Source: JAOUEA01 sp046732015 (GTDB lineage: Bacteria; Actinomycetota; UBA4738; HRBIN12). From it: DNA of 5,561 nt. Below the pieces are notes generated by a model, which was given only the letters and a program-made list of their open reading frames with translations, did not search any database and was not told where the DNA came from. This document shows, in pieces, positions 1-4,658 of the stretch. The DNA lies in contig JBKPMF010000117.1 of the NCBI GenBank assembly GCA_046732015.1, positions 1 to 5,561 of the forward strand, written 5' to 3'. How positions within the stretch are numbered: the first letter of the stretch is position 1; every line of letters starts with the position of its first letter. The position numbers were made by a program, and so were the translations under genes.

Positions 1-221
1 GGCTCACCCCCGGCGCCACCTACTCCTTCGGGATCATCGCGATCGGTGAGAACGGCACGCGGACGATGTCTCGGTCGCGATCGGTGACCCTGCCCGTTCC
101 GCCTCCACCGCCGGTCGAGGAGCCCACGGACACCACCTCACCACCGCCGCACCACCACAACCCCCCGCCCCCGCCTCCGCCGGACCCAAGCACGGCCCCC
201 GACCCTTCCTTCTGCGACTAG
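1..221 (+). CDS. C-terminal fragment of a fibronectin type III surface/secreted protein with proline-rich tail (5' end outside window)
   Basis: The reading frame is open from base 3 to a TAG stop at 219-221, giving about 72 residues. The first part reads LTPGATYSFGIIAIGENGTR, which matches the last strands of a fibronectin type III domain (the L-x-P-G-T-x-Y-x-F-x-I-x-A turn and strand), followed by a Ser/Val-rich edge strand. After that comes a low-complexity tail of about 40 residues rich in Pro with Glu, Thr, Ser and an HHHN patch, ending in PSFCD. FnIII modules normally mediate binding in extracellular proteins, and the tail could be a wall-spanning or flexible linker. No sorting signal or membrane anchor is visible at the C-terminus. 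The downstream gene begins 42 bases later in the same frame. The rest of the protein, including any catalytic domain or signal peptide, lies upstream of the window, so its main function is unknown. Confidence 0.75.
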   Translation, partial: LTPGATYSFGIIAIGENGTRTMSRSRSVTLPVPPPPPVEEPTDTTSPPPHHHNPPPPPPPDPSTAPDPSFCD

Positions 222-247
222 CCGCGCCCACCCCGAGCGCGGGAACG

Positions 248-254
248 AAAGGAG
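248..254 (+). promoter_or_regulatory. Shine-Dalgarno site that supports a CTG start at 264
   Basis: AAAGGAG lies nine bases before CTG at 264-266. No ATG, GTG or TTG occurs in this frame between the upstream stop (219-221) and 264, and the next GTG at 306 has no such site. This site therefore decides the start of the secreted protein. Confidence 0.6.
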
Positions 255-263
255 CCCCACCCA

Positions 264-686
264 CTGCGCAAGACCGTCCCCTTCGTCCTGACCATCGTCG
301 TCTCCGTGCTGTGCACTGCCACGCTGGTGCACGCGGCCGGTTCCGGCAGTGAGACCGTGCTGGAACCGAGCTCGGTGGCTCCTAGCGATCTGCTCGGCTC
401 GGGACTCGTTCTGAACAAGTGCAACAGCTCGCCGGGGAACGCCACGGAGTGGACCCGGTTCGCCAAGTGCATGACTGGCAACATGTTCAAGATCAAGGTG
501 TGGGCCAAGGTGCTCGACACCTGCTTCACCACCTTCCAGGTGGCTGAGCCACAGAACGTTGTCTACGGCGATCCCGCCGATCCCCCGTCGCTCCACCAAG
601 GCACCGCATTCGCCCCCGCAGGAATCGGTGACGAGTTCAAGTATTTCGTCGGCTGGAAGAAGCAGACGGGTTGTCCCCAGACCTAG
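264..686 (+). CDS. small secreted four-cysteine protein, probable CTG start
   Basis: The product is not a family I recognise. Read from CTG at 264 it is 140 residues and opens with a complete Sec signal peptide: basic n-region (MRKT), hydrophobic core of about residues 5-22, and a small-residue cleavage region (LVHAA) before GSGS. The predicted mature chain is about 115 residues with four cysteines at 53, 69, 87 and 137, consistent with two disulfides outside the cell. It has a Trp/Lys-rich middle and C-terminus (for example FKIKVWAKV and FVGWKK). The nearest conventional start is GTG at 306, which would remove the basic n-region and most of the hydrophobic core and has no ribosome binding site; from there the protein is 126 residues. 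CTG is preferred because the Shine-Dalgarno site and the signal peptide agree. The gene sits 42 bases after the FnIII gene, suggesting co-transcription of two exported proteins, and ends 10 bases from the convergent lysozyme gene. Confidence 0.68.
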   Translation: MRKTVPFVLTIVVSVLCTATLVHAAGSGSETVLEPSSVAPSDLLGSGLVLNKCNSSPGNATEWTRFAKCMTGNMFKIKVWAKVLDTCFTTFQVAEPQNVVYGDPADPPSLHQGTAFAPAGIGDEFKYFVGWKKQTGCPQT

Positions 687-700
687 CCTTCTTCAGCTAG
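683..700. other. short inverted repeat spanning two convergent stop codons
   Basis: CTAGC (683-687) and GCTAG (696-700) form a 5-base-pair stem with an 8-base loop. The left CTAG contains the TAG stop of the rightward secreted protein, and the right CTAG contains the TAG stop of the leftward lysozyme. The stem is short and has no T-run on either strand, so it is at best a weak hairpin between the two 3' ends and not a convincing intrinsic terminator. Confidence 0.35.
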
Positions 701-2463
701 AGGACGTCGAACCGGTCCACCGCGACCCACCGGCCGGATGATGCCGGACGCTTCGTGCCGGTCACGACGATCCTGACGGTGTGGGTGTGGTCGGCGAAGC
801 CGCCGACCGTCACCGTGGCACCCACGGTGCGGGTGGCCGCGTACAGGTCCACCGTGCGCTCCAGCGAACCGTCGAGGTAGACGCGGGCACGACCTTGGTT
901 GGGACCGGTGACGGTGCGCCAGGCCACCCCGGTGCCGTCGAACGTGAGCCGCACCGCTGCATCGGCGCGGTCCGAGGTGATGAAGGTGCCCCCCGACGCC
1001 GAGGGCGCCTCGACCCGGCGCCATGCGCTCGCGGGGCGCCGGTCCACGGAGGCCACCTGTTGTTCGACGACCTTCGTTGCTTCGAACGTCTGCGAGGTGG
1101 TGGGCGCGACGTTGCCGACCCGATCCCTGATCATCGACCCGGCGCTGTCCGGGTTCACGACGACGATGTAGTCGCGGCCGGGCACCAGCGGCGCCTTGGG
1201 GATCAGCTGGACCGTCCGGGTGACGTTGGCGTCGCAGTCGCGCACCTCGCCCTCGTCGTTGCGGCAGACGCGGGTCGCATCCACTCGCAGCTGCCCCGGC
1301 GCCCGGAGCACCACGTTCGAGGGGTTCACGCCACGGACCGGCTCGTCGAAGCTGACGACGGCGGGGTCGGAGAGCCCGCTCGGCGTGGCGAGTGCCACCA
1401 CGGGCGGCGTGATGTCGTTCACGAAGCCCGCGGTCACGGTGCGGTTGCCGTTCGTGGTGATCGTGCAGGTCGGGCCCGTCCCGGAACAGTCCCCGCCCCA
1501 TCCGGTGAAGTAGGCGCCCTCGTCGGGGCTCGCGGTCAGCGTGATCGTCGTGCCAGGGTCGACGTTGCGCTCGCACGTGGTGCGGCAGCCATAGCCGACC
1601 GGTGCGGTGGTCACACCGCCGGCGCCGCCGTCCACCTGCACCGTGAGGCGGCGGATCGCGATGCGCCCCAGCGACGCGCCGGCCAGGACGTCCAGGTCGA
1701 CGTCACCGCCGATCCCGGCCACGTGGCCCGTGCTGCTGTGCTGCCACACGACCCAGCCCCGGCCGTCCCAGTCACCGGCCGGCAGCGTGGGTGAGGAGAC
1801 CCCCCAGTGCGCCACCCACAGCGGAGCGCCGTCCCGCGCCAGACGGTGGGAGTCCCCGAAGCGATCCAGCCATCCGTACGGGCTCGTGTAGACGAGCGGC
1901 ATCACGCCCGTGAGGTCGCGGACCTCCATCACGAACCGGTGCGCCCAGGCGGTCATCTCGTCGTGGCTGAGCCCGTCGTTCGTCTCGATGTCGAGCACCG
2001 GCAGCAGGTGGCCGGGCTTCGGATCGGCGACCTCGACGAAGAACTGCGCCTCCTTCGTGGCATCGCCCGCGGAATCGTCGGGCCTGGCGAAGTGATACGC
2101 GCCCACCATCAGGCCGTTCGCACGCGCACCGGCGCGGTTCGCGGCGAACGTGGGGTCGATGTAGTCCTGGCCGTCCGTCGCCTTGAGGAACACGAACCGT
2201 TTGCCGGCCCCCGCCACCTTCGCCCAGTCGATGTCGCCCTGCCAGTGGGAGACGTCGATCCCGGGAACCGTGGGTCCCAGGCGCGGGTCGATCGGGACCT
2301 CGATGTCGTTGCCGGCCTCGCCCGACGTTCCGGCCGCACCATCGCCCCGCCTCGCCGCCGCCGGCCCGGCGAGGGCGACCACGAGCGAGGCGGCGAGGGT
2401 CACTGCCACGACCGCACGATGACGAACGGACGGGGACCGGGGGTGGGTGGAAGGGATGGCCAT
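697..2463 (-). CDS. secreted GH25-family muramidase (lysozyme) with InlB-like repeat, Ig-like domain and C-terminal beta-sandwich
   Basis: This 588-residue exported protein is predicted to cleave the MurNAc-GlcNAc beta-1,4 bond of peptidoglycan. Residues 1-38 form a signal peptide with a long n-region (Arg at 14-16), hydrophobic core 17-33 and PAAA before ARRG. Residues 66-260 are a glycoside hydrolase 25 domain: IDVSHWQG with Asp70, GAYHFARP at 121-128, the D-I-E motif at 158-160 holding the likely catalytic acid Glu160, YTSPYGW near 192-198, LWVAHWG near 215-221, and WQHSS at 240-244 followed by DVDLD. Residues about 275-347 resemble a divergent InlB B-repeat, with Cys293/297 and Cys326/333. 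Residues 351-464 resemble a bacterial Ig-like (SbsA/Big_5-type) domain with Cys400/410. Residues 465-588 are predicted beta-rich and lectin-like, and may bind wall glycans; this last assignment is inference. The ATG at 2463 has a modest GAGGT 11 bases upstream. A later start at Val13 would give a shorter n-region. Role could be wall remodelling or lysis of other bacteria. Confidence 0.92.
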   Translation of the reverse strand: MAIPSTHPRSPSVRHRAVVAVTLAASLVVALAGPAAARRGDGAAGTSGEAGNDIEVPIDPRLGPTVPGIDVSHWQGDIDWAKVAGAGKRFVFLKATDGQDYIDPTFAANRAGARANGLMVGAYHFARPDDSAGDATKEAQFFVEVADPKPGHLLPVLDIETNDGLSHDEMTAWAHRFVMEVRDLTGVMPLVYTSPYGWLDRFGDSHRLARDGAPLWVAHWGVSSPTLPAGDWDGRGWVVWQHSSTGHVAGIGGDVDLDVLAGASLGRIAIRRLTVQVDGGAGGVTTAPVGYGCRTTCERNVDPGTTITLTASPDEGAYFTGWGGDCSGTGPTCTITTNGNRTVTAGFVNDITPPVVALATPSGLSDPAVVSFDEPVRGVNPSNVVLRAPGQLRVDATRVCRNDEGEVRDCDANVTRTVQLIPKAPLVPGRDYIVVVNPDSAGSMIRDRVGNVAPTTSQTFEATKVVEQQVASVDRRPASAWRRVEAPSASGGTFITSDRADAAVRLTFDGTGVAWRTVTGPNQGRARVYLDGSLERTVDLYAATRTVGATVTVGGFADHTHTVRIVVTGTKRPASSGRWVAVDRFDVL

Positions 2464-2479
2464 CGGTTGGAGGGACCTC

Positions 2480-2485
2480 AGGGTA
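2480..2485 (-). promoter_or_regulatory. possible -10 box of the lysozyme gene
   Basis: TACCCT on the minus strand fits TANNNT and lies 16 bases before the ATG. If used, transcription would start about 10 bases before the ATG and the upstream GAGGT (2475-2479) would fall outside the mRNA, so the promoter and that ribosome binding site cannot both be right. No clear -35 box is seen. Confidence 0.25.
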
Positions 2486-2539
2486 GCGTGCTGGAGGCAT
2501 CGGCGACCCCGGCACGTCGCTGAAGCGGTTCCCGCCCGT

Positions 2540-2545
2540 TAGGGT
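2540..2545 (+). promoter_or_regulatory. -10 box of a probable leaderless transcript (DoxX-like gene)
   Basis: TAGGGT is followed by exactly seven bases and then ATG at 2553. In actinobacteria TANNNT at this distance commonly places the transcription start on the A of the initiator ATG. No Shine-Dalgarno sequence precedes this ATG. The GTG at 2544 overlaps the box, which argues against it as the start. No strong -35 box is visible. Confidence 0.5.
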
Positions 2546-2552
2546 GCCCGGC

Positions 2553-2966
2553 ATGCGCGGACGCGACGGCCCGGCCAGGAACGTGGCTCGCTGGGCGCTC
2601 GCCGCGCTGATGGTCTTCACCGGGACGGTCCACTTCGCGAGGACCTCGTCGTTCTTCGGCCAGCTCCCGTCGTGGACCCCGGCCCGGTCCGCCGTGATCT
2701 GGATCAGTGGCGCGGTGGAGATCGCCCTCGGGCTCGCGCTGGCGCTCTCGCCCGCCAGGTGGCGGGCAACCGTGGGTCGCGCGCTCGCCGCACTGTTCAT
2801 CCTGGTGTTCCCCGCCAACGTCTATCAGGCGATCGCGGGCACGGATGCTTTCGGCCTCGATTCACCGGCCGCCCGGTGGATCCGGCTCCTCTTCCAGCCC
2901 GTGCTGGTGCTGTGGGCCCTGTGGGCGAGCGGCGGATGGCCTCGTCGTCGGAGCGAGCCGAGCTAG
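2553..2966 (+). CDS. DoxX-like four-helix integral membrane protein
   Basis: The product is 137 residues with four hydrophobic segments at about 10-29, 48-66, 75-92 and 108-125, the size and topology of the small DoxX/DoxD-like family. Features typical of that family are GTVHFARTSSFF after helix 1 (the G-x-x-H-F patch), a GAVEIALGLAL second helix with an intramembrane Glu, FPANVYQAI at the end of helix 3, and RLLFQPVLVLWALW in helix 4. DoxX-like proteins are poorly defined; some are linked to redox or quinone chemistry, so no reaction is assigned. ATG 2553 is preferred to GTG 2544 because of the -10 box spacing. The gene is divergent from the lysozyme, with an 89-base shared promoter region, and its stop overlaps the stop of the leftward 78-residue gene. 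Confidence 0.83.
   Translation: MRGRDGPARNVARWALAALMVFTGTVHFARTSSFFGQLPSWTPARSAVIWISGAVEIALGLALALSPARWRATVGRALAALFILVFPANVYQAIAGTDAFGLDSPAARWIRLLFQPVLVLWALWASGGWPRRRSEPS
2963..2966. other. CTAG giving overlapping stop codons of two convergent genes
   Basis: The palindrome CTAG supplies TAG on the plus strand (2964-2966) for the DoxX-like gene and TAG on the minus strand (2963-2965) for the 78-residue gene. There is no intergenic space, so any terminator would have to lie within coding sequence. Confidence 0.85.
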
Positions 2967-3199
2967 GGCTCGCCGCCGATCACCCCACGCGCCACCTCGC
3001 GTGCGTGCTCCACCTCGGTCCGGTCCACGAACAGCCGGACACCGTGCTCCCAGATCCGGCTGAGGTAGCCGGGTTCCTTCGACCACCAGACGATGTCCTC
3101 CTCGTCGAGCGCTCGGGCGATACGTCCCGCGTGCTCGGCCGTGAACTGGCCCAGATAGGTGGTTCGCACGTTGGGGGGGACATGTTCGAGGCCCGGCAT
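2963..3199 (-). CDS. 78-residue hypothetical soluble protein, probably leaderless
   Basis: I cannot assign a family with confidence. The protein has no signal peptide or membrane segment. Its predicted order is strand-helix-strand-helix: TTYLGQFT, then a helix over AEHAGRIARALDEED, IVWWSKEPGYLSRIW, a strand GVRLFVDR, and a final helix TEVEHAREVARGVI. This layout, with 'acquire by helix, aromatic strand, then V-D-R and E-x-A' at the end, is reminiscent of small DUF2007-type (GlnB-like fold, 'putative signal transducing') proteins, but that is only a shape comparison. ATG 3199 is preferred because TATCCT lies exactly seven bases upstream; a GTG six codons earlier is possible. A run of seven G (3173-3179) lies within codons 8-10. 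The frame stays open far upstream, antisense to the coiled-coil gene, but that part is a shadow. Confidence 0.68.
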   Translation of the reverse strand: MPGLEHVPPNVRTTYLGQFTAEHAGRIARALDEEDIVWWSKEPGYLSRIWEHGVRLFVDRTEVEHAREVARGVIGGEP

Positions 3200-3206
3200 G
3201 GGGCCA

Positions 3207-3212
3207 AGGATA
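3207..3212 (-). promoter_or_regulatory. -10 box of a probable leaderless transcript (78-residue gene)
   Basis: On the minus strand TATCCT is followed by TGGCCCC (7 bases) and ATG at 3199. There is no purine-rich ribosome binding site before this ATG. The spacing equals that of the DoxX-like gene. Confidence 0.5.
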
Positions 3213-3213
3213 G

Positions 3214-3223
3214 CCACCGGTGG
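3214..3223. promoter_or_regulatory. 10-base palindrome next to the -10 box, possible operator
   Basis: CCACCGGTGG is a perfect 10-base palindrome starting two bases upstream of the minus-strand -10 box, inside the -10/-35 spacer and within the divergent promoter region. A repressor or activator could bind here. In GC-rich DNA a palindrome of this length can arise by chance, so this is tentative. Confidence 0.2.
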
Positions 3224-3337
3224 ACCCGGCGAAGGCGCCCCGGGAACGCATGCATGGATCAGGGGTGGGCTGGGTAGGAGATGACCCGTGCCGGGCCGAC
3301 CTGCCCGGCGGACCGGCACCGACCGAAGGAGGATCAC

Positions 3338-3769
3338 ATGAGCGTCCAGGAACGAGCACGATCGATCCGATCCGATGTCACCGAGAAGCGCCTGTCCCAC
3401 GGGCTCGACAAGAGCGAGCGGGAACGCGACCGCCTGAAGGTCGAAAACGAGGTGCTCCGTAGCCGAGTCGCCCGCGGCGACGAAGAGCGCGAACGGCTCC
3501 TGGGATCCGTCGACGAACTCGCCGCTCGGACGGCATCCCGGCCCAAGCCCCGCAAGCACCGGATGCGCACCCTGTTCGTCCTCACCGCGGCCGCGGGTTC
3601 GGCCTACGTGTTCGGCGCCAAGGCCGGCAGGGCCCGTTACGAGGAGATCCGGGAGCGCTGGGACTCGATGCTCGAGCGCGTCCGTCAGGACGGTGGCGCA
3701 GGTTCGGTGAAGGGCTCGACGGATATCGAACCCCCGAACGTGGCCCCCGACGCCGCGATCGATCGTTGA
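3338..3769 (+). CDS. coiled-coil single-TM protein with YtxH-like segment
   Basis: The product has 143 residues. Residues about 20-64 are highly charged (Lys/Arg/Glu with spaced Leu and Val) and predicted to form a coiled coil. A basic stretch (RPKPRKHRMR, 68-77) leads into one hydrophobic helix at about 78-93, followed by GAKAGRARYEEIRERW, which matches the post-membrane motif of YtxH-like small proteins (G-A-K-x-G-R-x-R-Y-E-x-I). The tail from 118 is Gly/Pro-rich and likely disordered. By the positive-inside rule the coiled coil is probably cytoplasmic, though the basic residues after the helix make topology uncertain. YtxH-type proteins in firmicutes are general stress proteins; the role here is not known. 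The start is fixed by AAGGAGG (3326-3332) five bases before the ATG; an earlier in-frame ATG at 3281 has no such site. This is the first of five closely spaced genes, 37 bases before the next. Confidence 0.82.
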   Translation: MSVQERARSIRSDVTEKRLSHGLDKSERERDRLKVENEVLRSRVARGDEERERLLGSVDELAARTASRPKPRKHRMRTLFVLTAAAGSAYVFGAKAGRARYEEIRERWDSMLERVRQDGGAGSVKGSTDIEPPNVAPDAAIDR

Positions 3770-3806
3770 CCCGACCAGTCCCGCCTGAGGACCAGGAGGA
3801 GACGTC

Positions 3807-4145
3807 ATGCCGCAGCAAGCGTGGAGTGCGAAGCGGGAGCGTCAGTACGAACACATCAAGCAGGGCCTGCGTAAGAGCGGCCGGTCCGAGGACACCGCCG
3901 AGGAGATCGCGGCCCGTACGGTGAACAAGGAACGAGCCCGTGCCGGGGAGGCGAGGCAGTCCTCCCGTCTGTCGAAGGAGGACATCTCCTCCGGCCGGCG
4001 CGGCGGTCTGCGCTCCCATGATGGGCCCGGCGGCCGGACGCGCGATCAGCTCTACGAGGAGGCGAAGGATCTGCGCATCCCGGGCCGCTCGCGCATGAAC
4101 AAGGCGCAGCTCCAGCGCGCCGTCGACCGCAAGCGCGGGAGGTGA
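3807..4145 (+). CDS. small basic protein of the family commonly labelled 'plasmid stabilization protein', with Rho-N/SAP-like C-terminus
   Basis: This 112-residue, strongly basic protein belongs to a widespread family of unknown function recognisable from its N-terminal W-S-x-K-R-E-R-Q-Y-E-H-I-K run, the G-R-S-E-D-T-A-E-E-I-A-A-R-T-V-N-K helix (25-41), and the central S-S-G-R-R-G-G-L-R-S-H and G-P-G-G-R-T patches (61-78). The last 35 residues (T-R-D-Q-L-Y-E-E-A-K ... G-R-S-x-M-N-K-A-Q-L) look like a short helix-extended loop-helix of the Rho N-terminal/SAP type, which suggests nucleic acid binding. The database name implies plasmid partition or a toxin-antitoxin role, but nothing here supports that. 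AGGAGG (3794-3799) lies seven bases before ATG 3807. The stop codon overlaps the ribosome binding site of the next gene, suggesting coupled translation. Confidence 0.85.
   Translation: MPQQAWSAKRERQYEHIKQGLRKSGRSEDTAEEIAARTVNKERARAGEARQSSRLSKEDISSGRRGGLRSHDGPGGRTRDQLYEEAKDLRIPGRSRMNKAQLQRAVDRKRGR
4138..4145 (+). promoter_or_regulatory. perfect Shine-Dalgarno site overlapping a stop codon
   Basis: GGAGGTGA is an uninterrupted eight-base match to the anti-Shine-Dalgarno complement. Its last three bases are the TGA stop of the preceding gene. It lies five bases before TTG 4151, which it favours over GTG 4142, a codon lying inside the site itself. Confidence 0.7.
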
Positions 4146-4150
4146 GGGGA

Positions 4151-4378
4151 TTGCCGATCCCACGGCGAAGTGAGCTGGATGCGGTGAGGACCGCCGGTGG
4201 CGCCGATGCGTCCCGGCCCAGCCGGACGTTCGGGTCCGGCCGCCGATGTGCCACCGACGGGTGCGACACGGCCCTGTCGATGTACAACAACGACAACCAC
4301 TGCTGGCAGCACCGGACACCCGAGGCCTTCGTCAACCACGTCTACCGTCGACCCAAGTCCGACCAGGGTCACGCCTGA
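4151..4378 (+). CDS. small zinc-ribbon-like protein (CX4C-X12-CX2H), TTG start
   Basis: The product is 75 residues from TTG 4151. The core, residues 33-54, has Cys33, Cys38, Cys51 and His54 in the pattern CX4C-X12-CX2H, with the sequence C-x4-C-D-T-x-L-S-x-Y-N-x(5)-C-x-x-H between and around them. I recognise this as a motif of small actinobacterial proteins where a Cys/His quartet is expected to bind one zinc. The flanks are polar and likely disordered, and there is no signal or membrane segment, so it is probably cytoplasmic, perhaps a nucleic acid or protein adaptor. TTG is chosen for the perfect Shine-Dalgarno match five bases upstream. GTG 4142 would add three residues and overlap the previous stop as GTGA. 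The gap to the preceding stop is five bases and to the next gene 20 bases, so it is almost certainly co-transcribed. Confidence 0.78.
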   Translation: MPIPRRSELDAVRTAGGADASRPSRTFGSGRRCATDGCDTALSMYNNDNHCWQHRTPEAFVNHVYRRPKSDQGHA

Positions 4379-4398
4379 ACACCAGACCAGGAGGTTCC

Positions 4399-4593
4399 AT
4401 GACCGCCGAGGAAACCCCGCCCGTTCCCCAGCCCGACCCGGAACCTCAGCCCACGCCCACACCCACGCCGAGCCCGCCTTCGCCGCCCGATCCCGAGCCG
4501 ATCCCCGTGCCCGAACCCGGTCCGACGCCGGCTCCCGGCCCGACCCCTGCGCCTCCTCCCGTTCCCCCGCCCATCACGGCATCAGCCCGCTGA
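4399..4593 (+). CDS. 64-residue proline-rich disordered protein
   Basis: After MTAEET the sequence is an almost continuous X-Pro repeat: 30 of 64 residues are proline. X is mainly Glu, Asp, Gln, Thr and Ser in the first half and Gly, Ala, Thr and Val in the second, and the protein ends with two PPP triplets and ITASAR. No signal peptide, membrane helix or folded domain is present. It resembles the rigid Pro-rich spacers of TonB or of surface proteins, but here stands as a gene of its own. Evidence that it is real: AGGAGG (4389-4394) four bases before the ATG, location 20 bases after the preceding stop, and same orientation as its neighbours. Polyproline runs of this kind stall ribosomes and usually need EF-P. 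The function is not recognisable. It could also be a remnant of a larger surface protein, but no such domain continues in frame. Confidence 0.6.
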   Translation: MTAEETPPVPQPDPEPQPTPTPTPSPPSPPDPEPIPVPEPGPTPAPGPTPAPPPVPPPITASAR

Positions 4594-4632
4594 GGCGACC
4601 TCCATGTGCAGTTCGCCCTCCCGCGAGGGAGA

Positions 4633-4653
4633 ATGGGGGAAACGAGGAGGTAA
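4633..4653 (+). other. possible six-codon upstream ORF over a Shine-Dalgarno site
   Basis: ATG 4633 opens a short frame reading M-G-E-T-R-R and stopping at TAA 4651-4653. Its two AGG arginine codons are part of the GAGGAGG site of the next gene, and its stop lies five bases before the putative ATC start. It has a purine-rich AGGGAG immediately upstream, but at a spacing too short for normal use. It may be chance. Confidence 0.15.
4644..4650 (+). promoter_or_regulatory. strong Shine-Dalgarno site without a canonical start codon
   Basis: GAGGAGG is followed eight bases later by ATC at 4659-4661 in the open frame. No ATG, GTG or TTG in that frame lies within normal distance; the next is GTG 4686, only two bases after a second AGGAGG (4678-4683). 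Confidence 0.5.
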
Positions 4654-4658
4654 CGGCG

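Noticed and set aside
219..266. Read-through of TAG to fuse the FnIII protein with the secreted protein
   Set aside because: The two are in the same frame, but a Shine-Dalgarno site and a complete signal peptide mark a new start, and a signal peptide in the middle of a fusion makes little sense.
781..1794. Long rightward open frame antisense to the lysozyme gene
   Set aside because: Its translation is Arg/His/Gly-rich with no domain, while the opposite strand encodes a clear GH25 protein; it is a GC-rich shadow frame.
1772..2818. Leftward frame overlapping the lysozyme and the DoxX-like gene
   Set aside because: It is out of frame with the GH25 domain and low in recognisable content; its Arg-rich translation is typical of a shifted frame.
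3242..3277. Possible alternative sigma factor promoter (GGGAAC ... GGGTAG) before the five-gene run
   Set aside because: GGGAAC lacks a matching ECF -10 at the right distance, and GGGTAG lacks a GTTT-type -35 upstream; neither pairing is convincing.
3200..3808. Upstream extension of the 78-residue leftward frame
   Set aside because: It is antisense to a well-supported gene with a strong Shine-Dalgarno site, and the -10 box at 3207-3212 places the start at 3199.
3807..4145. Toxin-antitoxin or plasmid maintenance role implied by the usual family name
   Set aside because: No partner antitoxin, partition gene, origin or mobile element is nearby, and the sequence lacks a RelE/ParE-type signature.
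3582..4319. Leftward frame antisense to the operon
   Set aside because: No ribosome binding site or domain, and the plus strand has three supported genes here.
4430..4585. GC-rich CCCAC/CCGACG-type repeats as a DNA repeat element
   Set aside because: The repetitiveness is explained by X-Pro codons in the proline-rich gene; no regular unit or spacer pattern as in CRISPR is present.
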